Below, piece after piece: positions 15,497-26,065 of a stretch of DNA of 35,446 nucleotides. The notes under the pieces were generated by a model, which was not told the DNA's origin, made no database searches, and worked only from the letters and a program-made list of their open reading frames with translations. The first letter of the stretch is position 1; every line of letters begins with the position of its first letter. Source of the stretch: an uncultured Alphaproteobacteria bacterium. Lineage in GTDB: Bacteria > Pseudomonadota > Alphaproteobacteria > HIMB59 > GCA-002718135. The DNA lies in contig CACMPM010000015.1 in assembly GCA_902615625.1 (NCBI GenBank), positions 1 through 35,446 of the forward strand. Direction: 5' to 3'. The translations under genes were made by a program, and so were the position numbers.

Positions 15497-16838
15497 TCAA
15501 TTTCTTCAAACTTTCAACTGTCAAATTCATTTCTTCTTTTGTACCAATACTAATTCTCAAAAAATTGGGCAAATTATAACTATTTAAACGCCTTATAATA
15601 ATACCATCATTCATAAGATGATTACTAATTTTCTCAGCTTCTTCTTCTGAAGTTTCAATTAAAGTAAAATTACCTTCAGTTTGTCTGGTTTTAATATTTA
15701 GAAGTTTGAGCTCTTTTTCAAACCAATCTTTAATTTCAGAATTTAATTTAACAGAGTTTTCAATATGTTCCTTATCCTCCAAAGCTTTAATTGCAAGAGA
15801 CTGTGAAATAGTTGTCGTATTAAACGGAGGTTTTATTTTATTAATTATATCGGCTATTTTTTGACTGGTATAACACCAGCCTACTCTTAAAGCTGCGAGT
15901 CCATATGTTTTTGAAAATGTTCTTGTTAAAATAATATTTTCATATTCATCCGTTAAACTAAATCCTTTATCATAATCGTCTTTTTGCACATATTCGACAT
16001 ATGCCCCGTCTATAACAACTATAATATTTTTAGAAATACTATTCATTAATTTAACAAGTTGGTCTCTAGACAAATAAGTTCCGGTTGGATTATTAGGTGA
16101 TGCAATATAAATTACTTTAGTAGCGTCATTTGTTTGATCTATGAGATTTTCAATATTTAAATTAAAATTTACATCTTCCTTAATTTTTTTTGGAACTGCA
16201 CCAACTACTTTACTCACAATTGAATACATCTCAAAGCCGTGGTTTGCGTGGAGAATTTCATCGCCATCTTGACAAAATGCCAAAGCTGCAAATAATAAAA
16301 CTTCATCTGAGCCAGATCCAAGAATAATTCTATTACTATCAATAGAAAAATTTTTAGCTATTGCTTCTCTTAATGATGATCCATCAATTTCTGGGTATCT
16401 ATGTAAATCATAATTAATATTTCTTGTTTCTAACAATTCAATTGCTTTCGGTGAAGCGCCATAGGGATTTTCATTTGAAGAAAGTTTGATAACTTTTTTA
16501 TTATTATTTAATTTTGCTTTACCACCTTTATAAACATTAATATTTTCTATAGATCTTTTTGATTGAATGTGTTCCTTGGTTAATTTTTGAAGTTTTTCAG
16601 AAGATTGAAAAATTTCTCTCCAAAGTCTAACAATAGTATCTGTCGGATAAGATCCTGTAAATTTTGAGCTTAATCTGTCGAGAATTTTTTGTTCTCTATC
16701 TAGATCAACAACAGAATTATCTTTTTTGTGTTTCCCTATTTCTAAAACAATTTTAGATCGATTAGATAATAAAGATAAAATTTCATCATCAATGTTATTA
16801 ATTTTGCTTCTTAAATTGTCTAATTCTTTATTTTTCAT
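15489..16838 (-). CDS. hisC: Chorismate mutase-aminotransferase (HisC-like) fusion
   Basis: A 449-residue two-domain enzyme. Residues 1-90 are an AroQ-type chorismate mutase; by alignment with the E. coli P-protein from memory, its catalytic set is present (Arg10, Arg27, Lys38, Arg48, Glu49, Ser80, Gln84). A linker (90-112) joins it to a full HisC-like class I/II aminotransferase: SSNENPYGASP at 120-130, SPNNPTGTYLS near 248, and PLP Lys310 in TRTFSKTYGLAALRVGW. It would convert chorismate to prephenate and transaminate an aromatic keto acid or histidinol phosphate. I start at the ATG at 16838; the frame extends 14 codons upstream without mutase similarity. It overlaps tyrC by 8 nt, so one operon. 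Confidence 0.88.
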   Translation of the reverse strand: MKNKELDNLRSKINNIDDEILSLLSNRSKIVLEIGKHKKDNSVVDLDREQKILDRLSSKFTGSYPTDTIVRLWREIFQSSEKLQKLTKEHIQSKRSIENINVYKGGKAKLNNNKKVIKLSSNENPYGASPKAIELLETRNINYDLHRYPEIDGSSLREAIAKNFSIDSNRIILGSGSDEVLLFAALAFCQDGDEILHANHGFEMYSIVSKVVGAVPKKIKEDVNFNLNIENLIDQTNDATKVIYIASPNNPTGTYLSRDQLVKLMNSISKNIIVVIDGAYVEYVQKDDYDKGFSLTDEYENIILTRTFSKTYGLAALRVGWCYTSQKIADIINKIKPPFNTTTISQSLAIKALEDKEHIENSVKLNSEIKDWFEKELKLLNIKTRQTEGNFTLIETSEEEAEKISNHLMNDGIIIRRLNSYNLPNFLRISIGTKEEMNLTVESLKKLNV

Positions 16839-16916
16839 AATTTTGGACGTTTCTTTACAAACTATCTTACGATAAATCAAAATAAAGTAGTATTTAATTT
16901 AAAAAATGACGATTTA

Positions 16917-16944
16917 TTGACTTAGAAAGATATATAAATATAAG
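16917..16944 (+). promoter_or_regulatory. Promoter for metX leader
   Basis: A -35 TTGACT (16917-16922) and a -10 TATAAG (16939-16944) are separated by 16 bases. Transcription would begin near 16951, only a few bases before the first stem of the SAM-II riboswitch. That placement is what a riboswitch leader requires and supports the promoter. Prediction is by eye only. Confidence 0.6.
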
Positions 16945-16949
16945 ACCGA

Positions 16950-17002
16950 TTATCACCGATTTGAGACAGCTTGCGGGTGGAGCAATAATCAGCTAAAGCG
17001 TT
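16950..17002 (+). promoter_or_regulatory. SAM-II riboswitch
   Basis: A compact H-type pseudoknot aptamer upstream of metX, the classic alphaproteobacterial place for SAM-II. Stem P1 is CACC (16954-16957) with GGTG (16976-16979). The conserved loop GATTTGA follows P1. The pseudoknot P2 pairs GCTT (16969-16972) with AAGC (16996-16999). The conserved AATAATCAGCTAAAGCG 3' segment is present. It should bind S-adenosylmethionine and lower metX/metW expression when SAM is abundant. Unlike typical SAM-II leaders, the metX start lies about 45 bases beyond the pseudoknot, so the ribosome binding site is not obviously inside P2. Recognition is from motif memory, not a covariance search. Confidence 0.87.
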
Positions 17003-17047
17003 TACACTCCTCCCTCATTCTTTCAAATAGTGCTAGACTAAAAAGAT

Positions 17048-18178
17048 ATGAAAACAAAATTTACTACTGACACAAAACTTGAAAGCGAAATAGCCTATTT
17101 CGAGAATATTAATTTAAAACTAGAATCAGGAGATATAATAGATAGTTTTAAACTAGCATTCAAAACATATGGCAAATTAAATGCTGATAAAACTAATGCT
17201 ATTCTTGTTTGCCATGCTTTAACTGGAGATCAATATGTTGCTGGGAATAATCCAATTACTGGGAGAGAAGGTTGGTGGTCTAGAATGGTTGGACCGAATA
17301 AACCAATTGATACAAACAAATTTTTTGTAATTTGTTCAAATGTACTCGGCGGTTGTGCTGGCTCAACTGGTCCTAAAGAGTTACTAAATGGTGGTAATTT
17401 TCCCTCCATAACAATAAAAGATATGGTGAAGGCTCAATCTTTATTGATTGAAAGTTTAAATATAGAGAAGTTATTTTCTGTAATTGGTGGTTCGATGGGA
17501 GCAATGCAAGCACTTCAATGGACAATCGATTTTCCAGATAAAATTTTAAATATAATACATATTGCGGGCGCTTTAAAACATTCTGCTCAAAATATTGCAT
17601 TTCATGAAGTTGGACGACAGGCAATAATGAGTGATCCTATTTGGAAAAATGGAAAGTATTTTGAAAATAATGAAGTGCCAGAAAGAGGTTTATCAGTAGC
17701 AAGAATGATTGCACATATCACATATTTATCAGAAAATGCGATGCATAGAAAATTTGGAAGAAAACTTCAATCAAGAGATATTATTTCTTTTGGGTTTGAT
17801 GCTGATTTTCAAGTTGAGAGTTATCTGAGATATCAAGGTAAATCATTTGTTGAAAGATTTGATGCAAATTCATATCTTTATTTAACAAGGGCTATGGATT
17901 ATTTTGATCATGATGAAACATTTAGAAAAAATATTGAGTTTAGTCATAATCCAAATAACCATTTAAAATATTTAATTGTGTCATTTACCTCGGATTGGTT
18001 ATTCCCTACAATAGAAAGTAAAATTATTGTAAATCAATTAAATTCTCTATCAAGAGAAGTAAGCTTTCTAGAAATAGATACTGATAAAGGACATGATAGT
18101 TTTTTATTAGAGGAACCACAGTTAGATGATGTAATAAAAGGTTTCTTAACAAACAACTTTGCGAAGATAGATGAATAA
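17048..18178 (+). CDS. metX: Homoserine O-acetyltransferase
   Basis: A 376-residue alpha/beta-hydrolase-fold acyltransferase activating homoserine for methionine synthesis. Seen: CHALTGDQYVAG at 55-66, GWWSRMVGP, NVLGGCAGSTGP near 98-109, the nucleophile Ser149 in IGGSMGAMQALQW, Asp in SFTSDWLFP and His in DKGHDSFLLE. Acetyl versus succinyl donor preference cannot be told from these motifs; the presence of metY favours acetyl. The start follows a weak AAAAAG ribosome binding site. Expression is likely controlled by the SAM-II riboswitch. It overlaps metW by 8 nt. Confidence 0.95.
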   Translation: MKTKFTTDTKLESEIAYFENINLKLESGDIIDSFKLAFKTYGKLNADKTNAILVCHALTGDQYVAGNNPITGREGWWSRMVGPNKPIDTNKFFVICSNVLGGCAGSTGPKELLNGGNFPSITIKDMVKAQSLLIESLNIEKLFSVIGGSMGAMQALQWTIDFPDKILNIIHIAGALKHSAQNIAFHEVGRQAIMSDPIWKNGKYFENNEVPERGLSVARMIAHITYLSENAMHRKFGRKLQSRDIISFGFDADFQVESYLRYQGKSFVERFDANSYLYLTRAMDYFDHDETFRKNIEFSHNPNNHLKYLIVSFTSDWLFPTIESKIIVNQLNSLSREVSFLEIDTDKGHDSFLLEEPQLDDVIKGFLTNNFAKIDE

Positions 18179-18854
18179 AATTAATAGCATAAGAAAAGAT
18201 TGGTCTCTTATTGAAACACTTATCGAACAAGATAGAAAAATCCTAGATATTGGATGTGGTGATGGCGGTCTTATGGAACAATTAGAAAATAATCGTAATG
18301 CGATAACTCATGGCATTGAATTAAATAGAGATCTAGCTGCAAATGCTATCGCAAGGGGTTTTAATGTTGTACATGGAAATGCCGAATTAGATTTATCCCA
18401 ATATTCAAATAATAGTTTTGATTATGTAATTTTAAGTCAAACTTTACAAGCAATGATGAAACCCAAAGATATTCTGTCTGAATTATTAAGAATAGGATCA
18501 AAAGCAATAGTTTCTTTTCCTAACTTCGGACATTGGAAAATAAGATTACAGCTTTTAATATCTGGAAAAATGCCAGTAACAGAAAGTTTACCTTATACAT
18601 GGTATGACACACCTAATATTCATTTTTTTACAATTAAGGATTTTTTGAATTTGTGTAATGAAATGAATATTGTGATTGAAAAAAGTATTGGATTAACATC
18701 AAAAGGTAAGCAGTTTGATATAAGTGAATCAGTTACTGGAGTTAATTTTTTCACTCACGAAGCTATCTTTTTATTAAGTTATAAAAATTTTGAACCAATA
18801 AAAATTAAATCTTCAAAAAAAGTTTTTGCAAAAAATTCAGTTATTGCAAATTAG
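18171..18854 (+). CDS. metW: Methionine biosynthesis protein MetW
   Basis: A 227-residue class I SAM-dependent methyltransferase-fold protein. The SAM motif LDIGCGDGGL lies at 25-34, and the family-specific block SFPNFGHWKIRLQLLISGKMPVT followed by PYTWYDTPNIHFFT is intact. In many proteobacteria MetW is required together with MetX for homoserine acylation. Here it has a roughly 20-residue Lys-rich C-terminal tail beyond the usual end. It overlaps metX by 8 nt, so the pair is translationally coupled and both fall under the riboswitch. Enzyme activity as a methyltransferase is not established. Confidence 0.93.
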   Translation: MNKINSIRKDWSLIETLIEQDRKILDIGCGDGGLMEQLENNRNAITHGIELNRDLAANAIARGFNVVHGNAELDLSQYSNNSFDYVILSQTLQAMMKPKDILSELLRIGSKAIVSFPNFGHWKIRLQLLISGKMPVTESLPYTWYDTPNIHFFTIKDFLNLCNEMNIVIEKSIGLTSKGKQFDISESVTGVNFFTHEAIFLLSYKNFEPIKIKSSKKVFAKNSVIAN

Positions 18855-18861
18855 TTATTAG

Positions 18862-19614
18862 ATGAAAGTTGAAATTATAAATCAATTAAAAGATAACTAC
18901 TCTTTTGTTTTATATAATAACACGCTTAAAAGCTGTGTTGTAGATCCTGCTGATAGTACTCCGATATTAAATTTTGCTCTTGAAAACAATTTAACCATAG
19001 AAGATATATTTATTACACATCATCATAAAGACCACACATCAGGTGTAAAAGGAATACTTAATGCTTTTCCAAAAGTAAATATACACTCTCCAAGTGCTCA
19101 GATTGAAAATACAAGATTCGTTTTACGTGAAGGAGATGAGATCAACTCCTGCTTAAATACATTTAGAATAATAAAAACACCCGGACATACATTAGATCAT
19201 ATAATTTACTATGATGAAAACAATAGTGTTTTATTTTGTGGTGATACACTGTTCAGACTTGGTTGTGGTCGTGTGTTTGAAGGAACCTTAAATGAAATGT
19301 TTAACAGTTTAAAAAAAATTAATGAGTTAGATAAAAATACAATTCTTTATTGCGGTCATGAATATACTCTAAACAATTTAAATTTTCTTGAAAAAATACT
19401 TAAAAAAGAAGATGTTTATTTGACAGTCAGAAACAAAATTAATGATGATTTAAATAACAAAGGAAAATCTGTACCTTTTTTATTAGAGGATGAAAAACAC
19501 TATAACTTATTCCTGAATCAAAATTCAAAATTAGGAACTATAATTAAAAAAGAGCTAGGTTTTACAGACTTTGAATTATTTGCTTATTTGCGAAAAGCAA
19601 AGGATAGCTTTTAA
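18862..19614 (+). CDS. gloB: Hydroxyacylglutathione hydrolase (glyoxalase II)
   Basis: A 250-residue metallo-beta-lactamase-fold thioesterase that hydrolyses S-lactoylglutathione to lactate and glutathione in methylglyoxal detoxification. The binuclear metal motif THHHKDH is at 52-58. Further ligands lie in KTPGHTLDHIIYY, LFCGDTLFRLGCGRVFEG and YCGHEYTLNNL, and the C-terminal helical domain carries the glutathione-binding basic residues. Length is typical of GloB (about 250-255). It starts 7 nt after metW, so is probably co-transcribed with the methionine genes. No gloA is visible in the window. Confidence 0.92.
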   Translation: MKVEIINQLKDNYSFVLYNNTLKSCVVDPADSTPILNFALENNLTIEDIFITHHHKDHTSGVKGILNAFPKVNIHSPSAQIENTRFVLREGDEINSCLNTFRIIKTPGHTLDHIIYYDENNSVLFCGDTLFRLGCGRVFEGTLNEMFNSLKKINELDKNTILYCGHEYTLNNLNFLEKILKKEDVYLTVRNKINDDLNNKGKSVPFLLEDEKHYNLFLNQNSKLGTIIKKELGFTDFELFAYLRKAKDSF

Positions 19615-19650
19615 GGTCTTTATTTCCAGTATTTACGCCATATTTTTAAT

Positions 19651-19677
19651 TTGACTATTAGCATAGTTCACTATAAA
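19651..19677 (+). promoter_or_regulatory. Promoter for rplU-rpmA
   Basis: TTGACT (19651-19656) and TATAAA (19672-19677) have a rather short 15-base spacer. They lie in the only sizeable gap before the ribosomal protein genes, and would give a short leader before the rplU ATG, which has an AAAAGG ribosome binding site just upstream. This is the likely start of the long rplU-to-rppH transcription unit. Judged by eye only. Confidence 0.45.
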
Positions 19678-19694
19678 CCCCGCCATCAAAAGGT

Positions 19695-20216
19695 ATGTTA
19701 GCAATTTTCAAAACTGGTGGAAAGCAATATTCAGCAAGAGCTGGTCAGATACTTAAAGTAGAAAAACTTGAGGGATCTAAAGGAGATAAAGTGTCTATTA
19801 CTGATGTATTAGCGATCAGCGATCAGAGCACAAATAGTTTAGGTGAGCCTTTGCTAAAAGATGCTTCAATTGAAGCAAAAATTGTTGATCAAATCAGAGA
19901 TAAAAAAATAATAGTTTTTAAAAAAAGAAAAAGACAAAATTACAGACTAACACAAGGTCATAGACAATATCTGACTGTATTAAGAATAGAATCAATTTCT
20001 TATGGTGGAAAAAAATCCACTGCTGAACCTGAAACAAAAAAAGTTAAAAAAACTGAAACTAAAGTTACTAAAGAAAAAATTGAGACTAAAGAGGTAAAAT
20101 TTTCAAAAAAGAAGACAGTTGCAAAAAAAGCAGTAAATAAAGCTTCACCTACTAAGAAAAAATCATTAAAGAAAAATGTTAAAAAAACTGTAAAAACAAA
20201 AAAAGAAGATAAATAA
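19695..20216 (+). CDS. rplU: 50S ribosomal protein L21 with Lys-rich tail
   Basis: The first ~103 residues are a complete L21: [18 protein letters not shown] at the N-terminus, [16 protein letters not shown] at about 76-91 and the ending [10 protein letters not shown]. Beyond that comes a ~70-residue tail made almost entirely of Lys, Thr, Val, Glu and Ala ([11 protein letters not shown]-type repeats). Tails of this kind occur on alphaproteobacterial L21; they are probably disordered and may touch rRNA. The stop overlaps the rpmA ATG by one base (TAATG). L21 and L27 form the usual rplU-rpmA-obgE ribosome-assembly operon. Confidence 0.95.
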   Translation: MLAIFKTGGKQYSARAGQILKVEKLEGSKGDKVSITDVLAISDQSTNSLGEPLLKDASIEAKIVDQIRDKKIIVFKKRKRQNYRLTQGHRQYLTVLRIESISYGGKKSTAEPETKKVKKTETKVTKEKIETKEVKFSKKKTVAKKAVNKASPTKKKSLKKNVKKTVKTKKEDK

Positions 20217-20473
20217 TGGCAACGAAAAAAGCAGGTGGTAGTTCAAGAAATGGAAGAGACTCGGCGGGTCGTAGACTTGGAGTTAAGAAATTTGGTGGTG
20301 AAAACGTAATAGCAGGAAACATTATTATTAGGCAGCGAGGTACAAAGTTTCATCCGGGTGATAATGTTGGCATAGGTAAAGATCACACGATATTTGCTAC
20401 AATAGATGGAAAAGTAGCTTTTAAAAAAACAAGAGTAAGAACTTTTGTATCAGTTGTTCCCATAGAACAATAA
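20216..20473 (+). CDS. rpmA: 50S ribosomal protein L27
   Basis: An 85-residue L27 with the standard N-terminus [20 protein letters not shown], whose basic tail reaches the peptidyl-transferase centre. There is no cleavable extension of the Firmicutes kind. [11 protein letters not shown] and [11 protein letters not shown] are conserved. It follows rplU with a one-base overlap and precedes obgE by 23 bases. Confidence 0.97.
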   Translation: MATKKAGGSSRNGRDSAGRRLGVKKFGGENVIAGNIIIRQRGTKFHPGDNVGIGKDHTIFATIDGKVAFKKTRVRTFVSVVPIEQ

Positions 20474-20487
20474 TCCCAATTAATTAA

Positions 20488-22581
<2,094 letters not shown>

Positions 22582-22585
<4 letters not shown>

Positions 22586-23835
22586 GTATTGAAAATAATA
22601 TAATTAAATTAGGCAAAAGAGCAAAAACTGCCTCTCTAAATATGAAGGTTTGCAGCAGCGATCAAAAAAATCTTGCTTTAACAAAACTCACTAAAAATTT
22701 AGATAAAAACAGAGATAAAATTCTTGAGGCCAACAAGATAGATTTAGAAAATGGAGAAAAAAAATCTTTAACTAAACCTTTAATGAATAGACTTACATTA
22801 ACAGAAAAATCTATTGATGGATTGATTACATCAATTGAAGATATAATTGAAATACCAGATCCTATTGGTATTACACTAGAAAAATGGGAAAGACCTAATG
22901 GTTTGCAGTTTCGTAAAATTTCAACACCGCTTGGTGTATTAGGGGTGATTTATGAATCCAGACCAAACGTCACTGTTGATGCTTCTTGTCTTTCCATAAA
23001 ATCTGGTAATTGCATAATTTTAAGAGGTGGTAGTGATAGTTTTCATTCCTCTAAAGAATTAGTAAATAATATTACAAATGCTTTCACGGAAGCAGGCCTC
23101 CCTGAACATTGTGTTCAAATGATTAATACACCTGAAAGAGAAGCGGTTGATCATTTACTTAGTATGAGAGATTATGTTGATGTAATTATTCCTAGAGGTG
23201 GTAAGGGTTTGATTGAAAAAATTAATTCAGCAAGTAAGATTCCTGTCATCAAACATTTAGACGGTATATGTCATGTGTATGTAGATAAAGATGCTGATTT
23301 AAGTGTTGCAGAAAAAGTGGTTTTTAATAGTAAAATGAGGCGTCCTGAAATTTGTGGTGCTGCAGAAACACTTTTAATTGATGAAAAAATCAAAGATGAA
23401 GCAATGAAAATATTAAAACCTCTAAAAGAGGTAAATTGTGAAATTCGAGGTGATGAATATATTCAGTCTTTAGATAGTGATTTTAAAACTGCCAGTGAAG
23501 AAGATTGGTCATTAGAATATTTAGATAAAATTTTATCAGTAAAAATTGTTTCTGGTGTGGAGGAAGCAGTTAAACATATAAATGATTATTCTTCTGGACA
23601 TACGGAAAGTATAATTACAGAAAGTGATAAAACCTTTGAAAAATTTTATAATAAAATTGACAGCGCAATAATACTTAAAAATGCATCTACACAATTTGCG
23701 GATGGTGGTGAATTTGGTTTTGGTGCTGAGATAGGAATCTCAACTGACAAAATACATGTAAGGGGACCAGTGGGAACAAAACATTTAACTACATTTAAAT
23801 ATGTAGTTAATGGCAATGGCCAGGAAAGACCATAA
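22582..23835 (+). CDS. proA: Gamma-glutamyl phosphate reductase
   Basis: A 417-residue NADPH-dependent aldehyde dehydrogenase-fold enzyme that reduces glutamyl-5-phosphate to the semialdehyde in proline synthesis. Conserved blocks: STPLGVLGVIYESRPNVT at about 114-131, ILRGGSDSFHSS, VIPRGGKGLIEKI, and the catalytic Cys258 in RRPEICGAAETLL. The C-terminal FADGGEFGFGAEIGIST and RGPVGTKHLTTFKYV are intact. It overlaps proB by 4 nt, and nadD starts at the base right after its stop. Confidence 0.96.
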
Positions 23836-24414
23836 TTGAAAAAGATCGGACTTCTTGGAGGATCTTTTGATCCACCACATCGCGGGCATCTATTTATTTC
23901 CAATGAAGCTAAAAAAGTATTACAACTTGATGAAATTTGGTGGTTAGTTACACCTCAGAATCCTTTAAAGATTTCAAAACCGGCAACATACGAAGAAAGA
24001 TTACAAAATTGTAAACAAATTACAAAAAATTTTCCTATAAAAATATTAGAGGTAGAAAAAAAAATTAAATCTCAATATTCTTATCAAACAATTAAATTTC
24101 TAATTCAATATTATAAAAATATTAAATTTTTTTGGTTAATGGGTGCAGACAATTTAGTTAATTTCCACGAATGGGAAAGGTGGCAATCAATTTTTCATAT
24201 TATCTCTATTGTTATTTTTAGAAGACATGGATATAATACAAATGCTTTGAAAAGTGTTGCAGCAAAAAAATTTATTCATAATAAATATATAGCTCAAGAC
24301 ATAGAACAAGTTTCAAAAAAAATTCCTGCATGGACTTTGATACAAAATAAAGAAATTAAAATTTCATCATCTGAAATTAGAAATCAAAGAAATAAATTAA
24401 GAGGCAAATATTAA
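23836..24414 (+). CDS. nadD: Nicotinate-nucleotide adenylyltransferase
   Basis: A 192-residue nucleotidyltransferase joining nicotinate mononucleotide and ATP to give deamido-NAD. The HxGH-containing motif GGSFDPPHRGHL is at residues 8-19 and the ISSSEIRNQ signature near the C-terminus. The start is a TTG directly after the proA stop, with an AGGAAAG ribosome binding site inside the proA end. No ATG lies close enough, and the usual N-terminus (KKIGLLGGSFDP) begins right at this TTG. It belongs to the obgE-proBA-nadD-rsfS run. Confidence 0.93.
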   Translation: MKKIGLLGGSFDPPHRGHLFISNEAKKVLQLDEIWWLVTPQNPLKISKPATYEERLQNCKQITKNFPIKILEVEKKIKSQYSYQTIKFLIQYYKNIKFFWLMGADNLVNFHEWERWQSIFHIISIVIFRRHGYNTNALKSVAAKKFIHNKYIAQDIEQVSKKIPAWTLIQNKEIKISSSEIRNQRNKLRGKY

Positions 24415-24427
24415 CAAAATTACTACA

Positions 24428-24763
24428 TTGACAGAAAATATTGTATCAATACTAAGTGATGCAAAAGCTGAAGATATAAAAGTAATTGATTTATCTAATA
24501 AATCATCTGTTGCTGATGCCTTTGTGATTGCTACTTGTAGATCAACTAGACATTCAGATTCGACAGCAGACGAAATGGTCAAAAAATTAAAAAAGGCAGG
24601 GATAAATTGTCCAAATCCTGAAGGAAGACCTCAATGTGACTGGATAATTGTTGATGCAGGTGAGATCATTGTTCATTTGTTTCGACAAGAAATTAGAGAA
24701 TTATATGCATTAGAAAAATTATGGGAAGTAAGCTTTGATTCTTCACAAACTAAACTAGCTTAA
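24428..24763 (+). CDS. rsfS: Ribosome silencing factor RsfS
   Basis: A 111-residue RsfS (DUF143/Iojap) protein, which binds L14 and blocks joining of the ribosomal subunits during starvation. Diagnostic segments are IKVIDLSNKSSVADAFVIATCRSTRH, the GRPQCDWIIVDAGEIIVHLF block, and the terminal ELYALEKLW. The best start is TTG at 24428, 13 bases past nadD; no upstream ATG is in frame. It is followed by ctpA after only 5 bases, without the rlmH gene usually found next. Confidence 0.93.
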   Translation: MTENIVSILSDAKAEDIKVIDLSNKSSVADAFVIATCRSTRHSDSTADEMVKKLKKAGINCPNPEGRPQCDWIIVDAGEIIVHLFRQEIRELYALEKLWEVSFDSSQTKLA

Positions 24764-24768
24764 AATAT

Positions 24769-26064
24769 ATGACAATTTCAAACAATATATTTTTTAGAGT
24801 AATACTACTGTTCACCCTCATTACACTTATTGCAACTAAAACATATGGGTCTTCTTCAGATGAAGAAAAATATAAATATTTAGATCTATTTGGACAAGTA
24901 TTCGACAGAGTAAGATCTTCCTATGTGGAAGAGGTTACGGATCAAGAATTAATTGAGAAAGCGATTGATGGGATGTTGTCAGGTTTAGATCCTCATTCTG
25001 GATTTATGAATGAAGAGGTATTTCAAGAAATGCAAATGGATACAGAGGGCAAATTTGGTGGATTAGGTATTGAAATTACCATGGAGGAAGGTTTTGTAAA
25101 AGTTATAGCACCAATAGAAGACACACCGGCATATGATGCTGGAGTTCTTGCTGGTGATTACATTATTCAAATAGATGAAACACCTGTTTTTGGGCTAACG
25201 CTAAATGAAGCTGTAGAATTAATGAGAGGAAAAAAAGGTGAACCAATAGTAATCACTATTTCGAGAGCAAATACTGAACCTTTTGAGATTGAAATTATCA
25301 GAGATTATATCAAAATTAGATCAGTAAAAAGTGAAGTACTTAACAATATTGGATATTTAAGAATAACATCTTTTAACGAACAAACAGAAAGTGGTCTTCT
25401 AGACGCAATAAAGAAAATCGAAAAAGAAAATAAAATTAAGGGTTATGTTTTAGATATACGATCTAACCCAGGAGGCCTTCTTACCCAAGCAGTTAAGGTA
25501 ACGGATATATTCTTGGAAAGAGGAGAAATTGTTTCAACAAGAGGTAGAGATAAAAAAGATATAAAAAGATATCGTGCAAAAAAATCTGATAGAACTAATG
25601 GAAAACCACTAGTTGTTATTATTGACGGCGGTTCTGCATCTGCTTCCGAAATTGTTGCAGGTGCTCTTCAGGATCATAAAAGAGCTATCATTATAGGTAC
25701 ACAATCTTTCGGCAAAGGTTCAGTTCAAACAATAATCCCATTTCAAGTTTCAAATAGCAATAATTTAACTGGTATAAGACTAACTACCGCAAGATATTAT
25801 ACTCCCTCGGGTGAATCAATTCAAGGTAAGGGTATTGTACCTGATATAATAATTGAACAAGGAGAGTTTGAATCTTATGATTATAAAAGATTTTCTGAAG
25901 CAGATTTAAAAGATTCCCTTGATAAAAATAACGAAGAAGATGTTGAAGAAAACGAAGATAATGAATTAACTGAATTTGAAAAAAGACTAGAGATTGACTA
26001 TCAACTTCAAAGAGCAATTGATTTAGTAAGGGGTATTAGTTTATATAATCTAAAAGAAGAATAA
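24769..26064 (+). CDS. ctpA: Carboxy-terminal processing protease CtpA
   Basis: A 431-residue S41 periplasmic protease. An N-terminal signal/anchor (about residues 6-27) exports it. A PDZ domain occupies about 90-170 (KFGGLGIEITMEEGFVKV, GVLAGDYIIQID). The S41 domain contains the serine nucleophile in DGGSASASEIVAGAL (286-300) and the general-base Lys316 in SFGKGSVQ. The C-terminal tail is acidic (DEDNEE-like). In other bacteria such proteases trim murein hydrolases or other envelope proteins. It is the next-to-last conserved member of this operon before rppH. Confidence 0.94.
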   Translation: MTISNNIFFRVILLFTLITLIATKTYGSSSDEEKYKYLDLFGQVFDRVRSSYVEEVTDQELIEKAIDGMLSGLDPHSGFMNEEVFQEMQMDTEGKFGGLGIEITMEEGFVKVIAPIEDTPAYDAGVLAGDYIIQIDETPVFGLTLNEAVELMRGKKGEPIVITISRANTEPFEIEIIRDYIKIRSVKSEVLNNIGYLRITSFNEQTESGLLDAIKKIEKENKIKGYVLDIRSNPGGLLTQAVKVTDIFLERGEIVSTRGRDKKDIKRYRAKKSDRTNGKPLVVIIDGGSASASEIVAGALQDHKRAIIIGTQSFGKGSVQTIIPFQVSNSNNLTGIRLTTARYYTPSGESIQGKGIVPDIIIEQGEFESYDYKRFSEADLKDSLDKNNEEDVEENEDNELTEFEKRLEIDYQLQRAIDLVRGISLYNLKEE

Positions 26065-26065
26065 A

